Shown one piece after another: positions 15,513 to 23,420 of a stretch of DNA of 64,000 bases. A program made the translations under genes and the position numbers. This DNA is from Kribbella amoyensis (GTDB lineage Bacteria > Actinomycetota > Actinomycetes > Propionibacteriales > Kribbellaceae): the NCBI RefSeq assembly GCF_007828865.1, contig NZ_VIVK01000004.1, positions 62,001 to 126,000 of the forward strand. The letters are read 5' to 3'. How positions within the stretch are numbered: position 1 is the first letter of the stretch; each line of letters starts with the position of its first letter. The notes below the pieces were generated by a model, which saw only the letters and a list, made by a program, of their open reading frames with translations, did no database searches and was not told the DNA's origin.

Positions 15513-18473
15513 GTGCGGGCGGTGGACGGATCGCGGGTCGCGCTCGTCGTAGCGAACGACCGGTACGCCGATCCCGGGCTGCGCCGGCTGGTGGCTCCGG
15601 CCCAGGACGCGGCCGCGTTGGCGGAGGTGCTCGCGGACCCGGCCGTCGGCGGCTTCGAGGTGCGGGTGCTGCGCAACGAACCGGCGCAGGAGATCCGGTT
15701 CGCGGTCGAGGACTTCTTCGCGGACCGGGCGCCGGAGGACCTGCTGGTGCTGCACTTCTCCTGCCACGGGCTGAAGAACGCGGCCGGCGAACTGTTCCTC
15801 GCGGTCGCGGACACCAAGCCGACCCGGCTCGCGTCGACCGCCGTGGCCGCGGACTTCGTCAACCGGCAGATGGCGGACAGCCGGGCGCAACGGATCGCCT
15901 TGTTCCTCGACTGTTGCTACGGCGGCGCGTTCCCCCGCGGCATGGTGGTCCGGGCGGCAGGCGAGGCGCAGGTACGGGATGCGTTCGCCGGACAGGACGA
16001 GGTCGGTGGCGGCCGTGGTCGTGTGGTCGTGACGGCGTCGAGCGCGATGGAGTACGCGTTCGAGGGTGAGCAACTCGCGTCGGATTCGGCGGGTTCGCCG
16101 TCGGTGTTCACCAGCGCGGTCGTGGCCGGGCTGGCGTCGGGGGAGGCGGATCGCGACGGTGACGGGTGGATCGGGCTGACCGAGCTGGTCGGGTACGTCG
16201 GGGACCGGGTGCACCTGGTGACGCCGAACCAGCACCCGCAGATGTGGACCTTCGGCTCGTCGGGCGAACTCCTGATCGCCCGCAGCCGGGTCCGCCGGAT
16301 CACCCCGGCACCGCCGGCCCCAGAACTGCTGGAGGCGATGGAGAGCCCGTTGTCCGCGACTCGGTTCGGCGTCGTGGACTTCTTGCGCGAGCGGGTCGGC
16401 GAGGCGGACCTGGCCCAGGCGTTCGGCGCGTGGGAGGCGCTGCACCGGATGACCGAGGACGACAGCCGCAAGGTCTCCGAGACCGCGCGAACCGCCTTGG
16501 CCGAGGCGGTACCCCGGGTCGAGGCCGAGTCGGTCACGCTGACGACGTCGATGCCCGAGGCAACCAGTACCACGGTCCGGCTGGCCGGGCCGCCATTGGC
16601 GCGGACCGCGGTCGCGTCGACGGAGGCCGGCTGGCTCGACGTCGACCAGGACGGCGCCGAGATCCGGCTGACCGCGACGCCGCCGGCCGAGGGGATCCAC
16701 GAGGCTGTCCTCGAGCTCCAGGGGCCGACCGGTGAAAGTACCGTGCTGGTTCATCTCCTGGTCGGGGCGGACGTCGAGTTGCCGGCCACCGGGAGCATGC
16801 CGGAGCCCCAGCCGCTGCCGGAACCGGCGCCGGAGCCGGAACCGCACCCCACGCCCGAGCCTGAACCGCCTGCAGTGGCCACCGCCTCGGTGCGCGAACC
16901 CGCCGTCGTGCCGTGGTGGGTGGTCGGGGTGCTGGCGATCGGGGCTTTCGCGTTGGTGGCGATGAACTGGCCGGGTGCGTTGGAGTCCCGGAAGATCTGG
17001 ACCGACGAGGACCAGACCGGCTGGCGGGTGTTCCGGAGTTGGGACGACGCCCTCGTTCTGGGCTCGTTCGTTGCTCTGGCTGGAGCTCTGGTCGCGCGGT
17101 TCGCCGATCGATGGGCGCCGGTCGCGCTGGGGGTCGTCGCGGGGTGCGCGGTGAGCTTCGTCGAGACGGGCGTGCTGATCCTTCTCGCTCGGTTGTCCGG
17201 CGAGGAGTTCGGGGTCTGGGTCGCGGTGACCGTCGTGGCCGCCGGGATGGCCACCTTGATCGCGGTGCGCTACAGACCGATCCGCTGGGCGTTCTGGCCG
17301 GTCGGAGCCGCTGCCGCCGGGCTGGTAGTTGCCGGGGGCATCGTCCAGCTGGTCGGTGCCGGTCTGCGGCATGACGACGGCATCGCCTTCCTCACCGTCT
17401 CGCCACTGGTCGCGCTCGACCCCGTCGTCGGTGTCGCGCTCGCCTGGCTCGCGGTGGCGGCGACCGATCGGCGCTCGCGAACCTGGCTGAGCGCTGCCGC
17501 CGCGACGTACGCGATCCTCGCTGCGTACTCGGCGCTCGCCGCGCTCCACGATGGTGCGCCCGCGGTGTTCCTTGCCTCGCTGGGCGGGACCGTACTGATC
17601 GTGGTCGGCCTCGCGCTCTCGGCCCGCCGTCCCTTGGCCGCTGGGGAGCCGATCACCCGGCCGACCGCGGCGACCCTGTGGTTGCGGCAGAACCCGACCG
17701 TCATCGTGGTCGCGGGACTTCTCTTCGCAGTCCTGCTCGTGTTCTTCAACCTCGCGGCCGTCGATCGCGGGCTGCGCCTTTGGTACAACACCAGCTACGG
17801 CTCGCCCGACGTGTCGCGGCACCTCACCGACGGCATCCTGACGACTGCGGTGCTGATGTTGATCGGGGCCGTACTCGCCGGGTTCCGCGGTCGCCTGGGC
17901 CGGTACGGCATGGGCGCGGCCGCTGGATCCGCGGCGCTGTTCGCGACGGGCGGCGTGGTGGTCCTCGGTGGGCGGATCTGGTACGACGACAACTTGTACG
18001 TCTGGTCCGCGTCGCTGGTGATCGCGGCCGTCCTCCTGGCAGTCGTCCTCTTCGGCACGGCGGCCACGGAGTACCGGCGTCCGGCGACGGCGTCGACTGT
18101 CGTCCTCGGTGCTGGCCTTGCGCTTCTCCTGGTGTTCCAGCTGATCCCTGATCAGAGCGGCCCGTCCGCGGCGACGTACACGCATGGCCTGTCGCTCCTG
18201 CTCCCGGTCACGGCCACCGGTCTCGTCCTGCTCGCCTCGCTCACCGCCAACCCGGTCGCCGTCGGCGCGGCCGTGTCGTACCTCGTCCTGTTCTGCGCGG
18301 CCGGGGTGTACCCGATCAGCATCAACAACGCGCCCGTGTACTTCGGCGCGATGATCGCGGGTCACCTTGTCCTGCTGCTCGCCCTGTATCTGGGGCTGCG
18401 CCTGCCCACCCCGGCAAGCCCTTCCGGCGTCAACCTCGCGGTGCCACACTCCGACCATGGGGGAGTTGGATGA
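15513..18473 (+). CDS. Caspase-like (peptidase C14) protease fused to a polytopic membrane region
   Basis: The 986-residue product has a caspase-like domain at about 8-250. It starts RVALVVANDRYADPGLRRL. The catalytic His is H85 (HFSCHGLKN) and the Cys is C135 (LFLDCCYGGAF, aligned to the DSCHSG of metacaspases). DRDGDGWIGLTELVGYV at 213-229 is often seen near the end of bacterial caspase domains. A helical segment (270-333), a beta-rich Ig-like part (340-420) and a Pro/Glu linker (428-455) follow. From about 465 there are at least ten hydrophobic helices. GTG at 15513 is the first plausible start. It is probably an effector protease triggered at the membrane; activity is inferred. Confidence 0.8.
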   Translation: MRAVDGSRVALVVANDRYADPGLRRLVAPAQDAAALAEVLADPAVGGFEVRVLRNEPAQEIRFAVEDFFADRAPEDLLVLHFSCHGLKNAAGELFLAVADTKPTRLASTAVAADFVNRQMADSRAQRIALFLDCCYGGAFPRGMVVRAAGEAQVRDAFAGQDEVGGGRGRVVVTASSAMEYAFEGEQLASDSAGSPSVFTSAVVAGLASGEADRDGDGWIGLTELVGYVGDRVHLVTPNQHPQMWTFGSSGELLIARSRVRRITPAPPAPELLEAMESPLSATRFGVVDFLRERVGEADLAQAFGAWEALHRMTEDDSRKVSETARTALAEAVPRVEAESVTLTTSMPEATSTTVRLAGPPLARTAVASTEAGWLDVDQDGAEIRLTATPPAEGIHEAVLELQGPTGESTVLVHLLVGADVELPATGSMPEPQPLPEPAPEPEPHPTPEPEPPAVATASVREPAVVPWWVVGVLAIGAFALVAMNWPGALESRKIWTDEDQTGWRVFRSWDDALVLGSFVALAGALVARFADRWAPVALGVVAGCAVSFVETGVLILLARLSGEEFGVWVAVTVVAAGMATLIAVRYRPIRWAFWPVGAAAAGLVVAGGIVQLVGAGLRHDDGIAFLTVSPLVALDPVVGVALAWLAVAATDRRSRTWLSAAAATYAILAAYSALAALHDGAPAVFLASLGGTVLIVVGLALSARRPLAAGEPITRPTAATLWLRQNPTVIVVAGLLFAVLLVFFNLAAVDRGLRLWYNTSYGSPDVSRHLTDGILTTAVLMLIGAVLAGFRGRLGRYGMGAAAGSAALFATGGVVVLGGRIWYDDNLYVWSASLVIAAVLLAVVLFGTAATEYRRPATASTVVLGAGLALLLVFQLIPDQSGPSAATYTHGLSLLLPVTATGLVLLASLTANPVAVGAAVSYLVLFCAAGVYPISINNAPVYFGAMIAGHLVLLLALYLGLRLPTPASPSGVNLAVPHSDHGGVG
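18445..18450 (+). promoter_or_regulatory. Leaderless-type -10 hexamer CACACT
   Basis: CACACT ends 6 bases before the ATG at 18457 within the caspase coding region. The same hexamer and spacing occur before miaA (58397-58402). No ribosome site is present. This suggests independent leaderless expression of the downstream gene. Confidence 0.3.
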
Positions 18474-19119
18474 GCTGATCCGTACGGAGCGGCTGGCGCT
18501 GGTGGAGTTCCTGACCACGCTGGAGCCGGGGGAGTGGGCGACGCCGTCGCTGTGTGGTGAGTGGACCGTCCAGGAGGTCGCGGCTCACCTGGCGTGGGCG
18601 CCCGTGCTCCCGCTTGCGGAGACAGCGGGCGCGCTGGTCCGATCCGGCTTCCGGATGAACAAGGCGAGCGCCGAACTGGCGAAGCGCTGGGCATTGCGGG
18701 GTACGGACCCGATCATCGAGCAGCTGCGGTCCAACGCCGACCGCAACCCCAAGCCACCCGGCGTACCGGCGCCCGCCGCTCTGGTCGACGCGGTGGTGCA
18801 CCAGATCGACATCCGGCACCCGCTCGGCAAGCCCCGGGCCATCCCGGTGGCCGCGTTCCGGGACGTGGCCGACTTCTCGCTGTCGCTGCGCTGGCCGCTG
18901 AACCTGTCGGTCGGCGGCAGTGCCCGCAAGCGCGTGGCCGGGGTCCGGCTGGTTGCCATCGGCTACGACTGGTCGCACGGCGACGGTCCGGAGGCGCACC
19001 TGGCCGCCGAGGGCGCGCTCCGGTTGCTGAACGGCCGCCCGGTCGACCCCGACGAACTGAACGGCCCGGGCGCCGAGGTGCTGGCCGGCCGGCTCGACCG
19101 CGGACGGTCGCACCCTTGA
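18457..19119 (+). CDS. DinB-like maleylpyruvate isomerase/mycothiol-dependent enzyme family protein
   Basis: The 220-residue cytosolic protein has the actinobacterial TIGR03083-type signature. It opens with an N-terminal four-helix DinB-like bundle (ELIRTERLALVEFLTTL), then SLCGEWTVQEVAAHLAW with the first metal-ligand His. A second His-rich stretch is VVHQIDIRHPLG. The C-terminus carries an SCP2-like region (RLVAIGYDWSHGDGPEAHL). Members bind a divalent metal and in known cases use mycothiol. The substrate is unknown. ATG at 18457 overlaps the caspase gene end by 17 bases. Confidence 0.7.
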   Translation: MGELDELIRTERLALVEFLTTLEPGEWATPSLCGEWTVQEVAAHLAWAPVLPLAETAGALVRSGFRMNKASAELAKRWALRGTDPIIEQLRSNADRNPKPPGVPAPAALVDAVVHQIDIRHPLGKPRAIPVAAFRDVADFSLSLRWPLNLSVGGSARKRVAGVRLVAIGYDWSHGDGPEAHLAAEGALRLLNGRPVDPDELNGPGAEVLAGRLDRGRSHP

Positions 19120-19192
19120 CGAACCACCGCGCGTCGGCGTGATGAGATGGTCGGAGCTGGTGGTGGCCGAATTGGCGGAAGCGGGAGTACAG

Positions 19193-20536
19193 GTGAGACT
19201 GACCATTCTCGGGGGCGGCGGGTTCCGCGTTCCCCTCGTCTACTCCGCCCTGCTGTCCGACCGCGGTGAGGGCCGGATCACCTCGGTGAGGTTGTACGAC
19301 ACGGACCGGACCAGGCTGGCCGCGATCGGGTCCGTCCTTCGCCAGCAGGCGTCCGGGATCGCGGACGCGCCGGTGGTCACCGAGACGACCGACCTGGACG
19401 AGGCGCTGCGAGGTGCGGACTTCGTCTTCTCCGCGATCCGCGTCGGCGGGCTCGAGGGGAGGACGATCGACGAGCGGGTCGCCCTCGATCTCGGCGTCCT
19501 CGGCCAGGAGACGGTCGGCGCCGGCGGGATCGCGTACGGGCTGAGGACGTTGCCGGTGGCACTGGAGATCGCGACCCGGATCGCCGCGCTGGCGCCGGAC
19601 GCGTGGGTGATCAACTTCACCAACCCGGCCGGCATGGTGACCGAGGCGATGATCCCGGCCCTCGGCGACCGCGTGATCGGGATCTGCGACTCCCCGTCCG
19701 GACTCGGCCGGCGGGCCGCGCTGGCGCTCGGGCTGGACGCCTCCAAGGCCTTTTACGACTACGCCGGGCTGAACCACCTCGGCTGGTTGCGCGGTCTGCA
19801 CGCGGGTGGTGTCGATCGCCTGCCCGAGCTGCTCGCGGACCCGGCCGCGCTCGGCGCCTTCGAGGAGGGCCGCCTGTTCGGGGCCGACTGGCTGCGCACG
19901 CTCGGCTCGATCCCGAACGAGTACCTGCACTACTACTACTTCGCGCGCGAGACCCTCGCCGCGGTCCGGTCGGTCGAGACGACTCGCGGCAAGTTCCTGC
20001 TGGAGCAGCAGTCCGCGTTCTACGCCGAGACGGCCGGTCAGCCCGAGAACGCGCTGGCGCTCTGGCAGCGGACCCGGGCCGAGCGCGAGGCGACGTACAT
20101 GGTGGAGAGCCGGGAGATCGCCGACGCGGGGGAGCGGGACGAGCGCGACATGGCCGCCGGTGGGTACGAGCAGGTCGCGTTGTCGTTGATGCGCGCGATC
20201 GCCCACAACGAACGCGCCTCGCTGATCCTCAACGTCCGCAACCGGGGCACGCTGCGGCACCTGGACGACGACGCCGTGGTCGAGGTCCCGTGCACGGTCG
20301 ACGCCAACGGCGCCCGGCCGCTCACGGTGTCCCAGCTGACCGACCACCAGGCCGGGCTGGTGTCCGCCGTGAAGGCGGTCGAGCGCTCGACGATCGAGGC
20401 CGCGGTGACGGGATCCCGGTCGTCCGCGCTCCGGGCGTTCGCGTGGCACCCGCTGATCGACTCGGTGACCACGGCCGGGCGACTCCTGGACGGGTACGTC
20501 GCCCAGTTGCCGACGTTGGCCCCGTTCAGGTCCTGA
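19193..20536 (+). CDS. Glycoside hydrolase family 4 (6-phospho-beta-glucosidase-like)
   Basis: GH4 enzymes hydrolyse (phospho)glycosides through an NAD- and Mn-dependent redox-elimination mechanism in the cytosol. The 447-residue protein has the Rossmann start RLTILGGGGFRVP, then GQETVGAGGIAYGLRTLP, NFTNPAGMVTEA, GICDSPSG (metal-binding Cys) and LNHLGW (metal-binding His). GTG at 19193 is chosen because GGGAG precedes it and it puts the dinucleotide loop at the N-terminus, as in the family. Its 3' end overlaps the convergent DUF2867 gene by 11 bases. Whether the substrate is phosphorylated is not clear. Confidence 0.88.
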   Translation: MRLTILGGGGFRVPLVYSALLSDRGEGRITSVRLYDTDRTRLAAIGSVLRQQASGIADAPVVTETTDLDEALRGADFVFSAIRVGGLEGRTIDERVALDLGVLGQETVGAGGIAYGLRTLPVALEIATRIAALAPDAWVINFTNPAGMVTEAMIPALGDRVIGICDSPSGLGRRAALALGLDASKAFYDYAGLNHLGWLRGLHAGGVDRLPELLADPAALGAFEEGRLFGADWLRTLGSIPNEYLHYYYFARETLAAVRSVETTRGKFLLEQQSAFYAETAGQPENALALWQRTRAEREATYMVESREIADAGERDERDMAAGGYEQVALSLMRAIAHNERASLILNVRNRGTLRHLDDDAVVEVPCTVDANGARPLTVSQLTDHQAGLVSAVKAVERSTIEAAVTGSRSSALRAFAWHPLIDSVTTAGRLLDGYVAQLPTLAPFRS

Positions 20537-21113
20537 CCTGCTCCTTCCACTCCGCCGCGATCCCGCGCATCAACGGCGGGTACACGAGGATGTGCCTAAA
20601 CGGTGCGATCGCGGCCATGTACGCCGTGCCCAGCGGGCCGTTCGGTTTCACCAGCACCGCCATCCGGCCGTGGTACCCGTCGCCGGTCTCGTCGCGGACC
20701 CAGCTGAGGTGCATCACCGCCTGGCACGTCCGGTTGGCCATCTCCGCGGCCCACTCGTCCCCGGTCAGATAGACCGAGGTGAACGGGAGCTTGGCGAACT
20801 TCGGTCCGGATTCGCCGTCGCGGAGATCAGCCGGCAACCGGTCGCGCAGGGTCGGCACGCGGGTACCGACTCCGGCCTCGCTGTCGTCCCAGCCGAACAC
20901 CTCGCCGAGCTTCCAGCGGATCGTGAACAGGGTGCGCGCGATCCAGGACGGGTTGCTCGCGGTGTCCCCGTCGGCGAAGAAGTCCACCAACTGCGGGAAG
21001 TCGCCAGGACCGCCGGGAGTCGGCAGCGCCCACACGTCGTACAGGCGGAAGTCCGGGGTGAGTTCGTGGATGCGCCACGGGCGGTCGGTGTGGGCGGTGT
21101 TCGGGAGCTTCAC
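20526..21113 (-). CDS. DUF2867-family protein
   Basis: The 195-residue protein starts at GTG 21113, whose GTGA overlaps the stop of the TetR gene (translational coupling). It contains RIHELTPDFRLYDVWALP and VYLTGDEWAAEMANRTCQA, and ends with a hydrophobic PFRHILVYPPLMRGIAAEW. The arrangement matches DUF2867 proteins often annotated next to TetR regulators. Function is unknown. It is probably controlled by the adjacent regulator. Confidence 0.65.
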   Translation of the reverse strand: MKLPNTAHTDRPWRIHELTPDFRLYDVWALPTPGGPGDFPQLVDFFADGDTASNPSWIARTLFTIRWKLGEVFGWDDSEAGVGTRVPTLRDRLPADLRDGESGPKFAKLPFTSVYLTGDEWAAEMANRTCQAVMHLSWVRDETGDGYHGRMAVLVKPNGPLGTAYMAAIAPFRHILVYPPLMRGIAAEWKEQVRT

Positions 21114-21754
21114 GGTCGTGCGTCCCTTCCTCGATGGGCTGACGGTTCGGTGGTTTCCGGGAGGCCGAGGACGCCGGCGACGGCGCGAGCGGCGAGCAGT
21201 TCGTCGTACGGCTCCTGGTTCTCGAGCGCGATCACGGTGCCTTCGAGCGCACCGACGAAGCCGAGCGCGACCACCCGGGTCGGGGCGCCGGGCGGGATGC
21301 TGCCGTCGGCGCGTCCCGCGTCGATCAGCTCGACGCAACGGTCCGTGAGCAGGGCGTACGCGCCCTCGACCGCACGTCCGACGGGGTGGTCCTGGCCGGC
21401 GAACTCCACCCGCAGGGCGACGGCGACGCGGGCGATGTCGCGGCGGCAGAAGACGGCGTGACCGCGGGCCAACACGAGCAGTGCGTCGACCGGATCGATT
21501 TCCTTGCTGACCAGCGACCCGACCTCTTGGTCCCAGGTCTTCAGGACCCACTCGAAGACGGCCAGGGTCAGCTCCTGCTTGTCCTTGAACTGGTGGTAAA
21601 GCGCGCCACGGGTGTAGCCCGCCTCCCGGGCCACCTGTTCGAGGGCGAGGTTGCCGTAGCCGACCCGGGACAGTCCGCGGGCGGCCGACTCCAGCAAGGC
21701 GGTTCTGGACCTGGCGCGACGGTCGGCCTGAGTGCTCACGACAGCAACATACAT
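21110..21754 (-). CDS. TetR/AcrR-family transcriptional regulator
   Basis: A TetR-type HTH lies near residues 15-60 (RTALLESAARGLSRVGYGN, then QVAREAGYTRGALYHQFKDK) and is followed by an all-helical ligand/dimerisation domain. ATG 21754 is used here, but GTG 21739 is equally possible because neither has a good ribosome site. A 24-base inverted repeat at 21746-21769 overlaps the start region, consistent with autorepression. The stop codon overlaps the start of the DUF2867 gene, so the two are co-expressed. Confidence 0.82.
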   Translation of the reverse strand: MYVAVVSTQADRRARSRTALLESAARGLSRVGYGNLALEQVAREAGYTRGALYHQFKDKQELTLAVFEWVLKTWDQEVGSLVSKEIDPVDALLVLARGHAVFCRRDIARVAVALRVEFAGQDHPVGRAVEGAYALLTDRCVELIDAGRADGSIPPGAPTRVVALGFVGALEGTVIALENQEPYDELLAARAVAGVLGLPETTEPSAHRGRDARP

Positions 21755-21769
21755 ACATGTCTGTAGGTT
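21746..21769. promoter_or_regulatory. 24-base TetR-type operator overlapping the regulator start
   Basis: The two 12-base halves (21746-21757 and 21758-21769) match in 10 of 12 positions as an inverted repeat with AACxTACA arms. The length and ACATACATACA core resemble AcrR-class operators. Its position over the regulator start fits autoregulation of the TetR-DUF2867 operon. Confidence 0.55.
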
Positions 21770-22001
21770 TTCTATGCGCGGCGGTAGGATCCCGGTCACG
21801 CCGGTCGGTCAGGCGGGCGGCCGCGGTCGAGGCGGATTGGTTGGCGGCGGTGAGATCTGGCACAATGTCAGGCTGAGTCCGACTGGACGGTGTGCAGCCC
21901 TCTAACTCCACCCGCCGGCCGGCCCGTTCGAGCCTCACCCGTTGTCCCCACGACGACGTGCTGCTCACCCACCATGTATTTCCGAGGGAGACCCCACAAA
22001 C

Positions 22002-22487
22002 GTGGCAGTCAAGATCCGTTTGAAGCGCATCGGCAAGAAGCGTGCGCCGCACTACCGCATCGTCGTGATGGACGCCCGCACCAAGCGGGACGGTCGCGCG
22101 ATCGAGGAGATCGGGAAGTACAACCCGAAGGCCGAGCCGTCGTTCATCCACGTCGAGTCGGACCGGGCGCAGTACTGGCTGGGCGTCGGCGCGCAGCCGA
22201 CCGAGGCCGTCGAGGCGATCTTCAAGGCCAGCGGTGACTGGCAGAAGTTCAAGGGCCTGGAGGCCCCGGCGCCGCTGCGGGTCAAGGAGCCGAAGCGGGA
22301 CAAGCAGGAGATCTTCAACGAGGCCCTCGCCGAGGCGCACGGCACCCTGAAGACCGAGGCCGTCACCAAGAAGGCCGCGGCGAAGAAGGCCGACAAGAAG
22401 GACGACGCCGCCGAGGCGCCGAAGGCGGACGAGGCTGCCGCCGAGGCGCCGGCCGCGGACGCGCCGGCCGACGACACCAAGGCCTGA
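22002..22487 (+). CDS. rpsP: 30S ribosomal protein S16
   Basis: S16 is an assembly protein of the 30S subunit. The core, [20 protein letters not shown] through [12 protein letters not shown], covers the first 80 or so residues. The rest is an Ala/Lys/Glu/Asp-rich extension typical of actinobacterial S16, giving 161 residues against about 80-90 in short forms. GTG at 22002 is the family start, with GAGGGAG upstream. The gap from 21770 holds the promoter region; a CACAAT near 21867 may be its -10. First gene of the rpsP-khpA-rimM-trmD block. Confidence 0.95.
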   Translation: MAVKIRLKRIGKKRAPHYRIVVMDARTKRDGRAIEEIGKYNPKAEPSFIHVESDRAQYWLGVGAQPTEAVEAIFKASGDWQKFKGLEAPAPLRVKEPKRDKQEIFNEALAEAHGTLKTEAVTKKAAAKKADKKDDAAEAPKADEAAAEAPAADAPADDTKA

Positions 22488-22489
22488 CC

Positions 22490-22744
22490 ATGATGGAGAC
22501 CGAGGCGCTCGAGCACCTGGTCCGAGGCATCGTGGACAACCCTGACGACGTCAGCGTCCGGTCCCGCAATCTGCGCCGCGGACGCACGCTCGAGGTGCAC
22601 GTGCACCCCGAGGACATCGGCAAGGTGATCGGCCGCAACGGCCGGACGGCGACCGCGCTCCGTACCGTGGTCGGGGCGCTCAGCTCCGAGTCGTCGGTCC
22701 GGATCGACTTCGTCGACGAGCTCAACCGGCGTCCGCGCCGCTGA
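22490..22744 (+). CDS. khpA: KH-domain RNA-binding protein KhpA
   Basis: The 84-residue protein is a single KH domain. The GxxG loop is seen in KVIGRNGRTATALRTVVG. KhpA proteins bind RNA and pair with KhpB/Jag in Gram-positive bacteria. It starts 2 bases after the rpsP stop and lies between rpsP and rimM, its conserved location in actinobacteria and firmicutes. Confidence 0.9.
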   Translation: MMETEALEHLVRGIVDNPDDVSVRSRNLRRGRTLEVHVHPEDIGKVIGRNGRTATALRTVVGALSSESSVRIDFVDELNRRPRR

Positions 22745-22762
22745 GCGGGCAGTACTTCCGGA

Positions 22763-22788
22763 GGGCCGTACCCACTCGGGTGCGGCCC
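22763..22788 (+). terminator. Stem-loop between khpA and rimM
   Basis: An 11-base stem with one mismatch (22763-22773 with 22778-22788) and an ACTC loop is followed by a T-containing stretch. It may terminate or attenuate transcription, separating rpsP-khpA from rimM-trmD expression. Confidence 0.5.
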
Positions 22789-22871
22789 TTCGGCTTATCT
22801 TCGACCTGGTACACCCCGCGACGGGTGGACACCCGCGGTGGCGGGAAGACGCAGCAGAGAGGGACACAGCG

Positions 22872-23420
22872 GTGCTGGTGACCGTCGGCCGGATCGGCCG
22901 GGCACACGGGATCAAGGGCGAGGTCGGGCTGGACGTCCGCACGGACGAGCCGGACCGGCGGTTCGCCGACGGCGCGACCGTCATCACGGACTCGAAGACG
23001 GTGCGGACCCTCACCGTCGCCTCCAGCCGCTGGCACAGCGGGCGGCTGCTGGTGAAGTTCGCCGAGGTCCCCGACCGCACCGCCGCCGAGCAGCTGCGCA
23101 ACCTGGCACTGCAGGCCGAGATCCCCGACGACGAGCGCCCCGAGGACCCGGAGGAGTACTACGACCGGGAGCTGATCGGGCTCACCGTGCGGACCACCGA
23201 CGGGGCCGAGGCCGGTGAGGTGATCGACGTCGTGCACCTGCCGTCCCAGGACCTGCTGGAGATCCGCCGCCCGGCCGGCAACGCGGTCCTGGTCCCGCTG
23301 GTCGAGGAACTGGTCCCGGAGATCGACCTGGCCGCCGGTCACGTCGTCGTCGCGGACCGCCCGGGCCTGCTCGACCCCGAGGGCGCCGAGGTGACACCGA
23401 CCGAGCCGGACGCCGACTGA
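22872..23420 (+). CDS. rimM: Ribosome maturation factor RimM
   Basis: RimM helps maturation of the 30S head and binds S19. The 182-residue protein has the N-terminal beta barrel ([18 protein letters not shown]) and the C-terminal PRC-barrel beginning [17 protein letters not shown] at 22872 follows GAGGGAC. It overlaps the trmD start by one base (TGATG). Confidence 0.93.
   Translation: MLVTVGRIGRAHGIKGEVGLDVRTDEPDRRFADGATVITDSKTVRTLTVASSRWHSGRLLVKFAEVPDRTAAEQLRNLALQAEIPDDERPEDPEEYYDRELIGLTVRTTDGAEAGEVIDVVHLPSQDLLEIRRPAGNAVLVPLVEELVPEIDLAAGHVVVADRPGLLDPEGAEVTPTEPDAD

Noticed and set aside
15375-18518. Very long open frames opposite real genes (for example 1777-3372, 15375-18518 and 35605-39174 on the minus strand)
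   Set aside because: They are shadows of highly GC-biased coding DNA. They lack ribosome sites and show Arg/Gly/Ala-heavy composition, while the opposite strand encodes recognisable conserved proteins.
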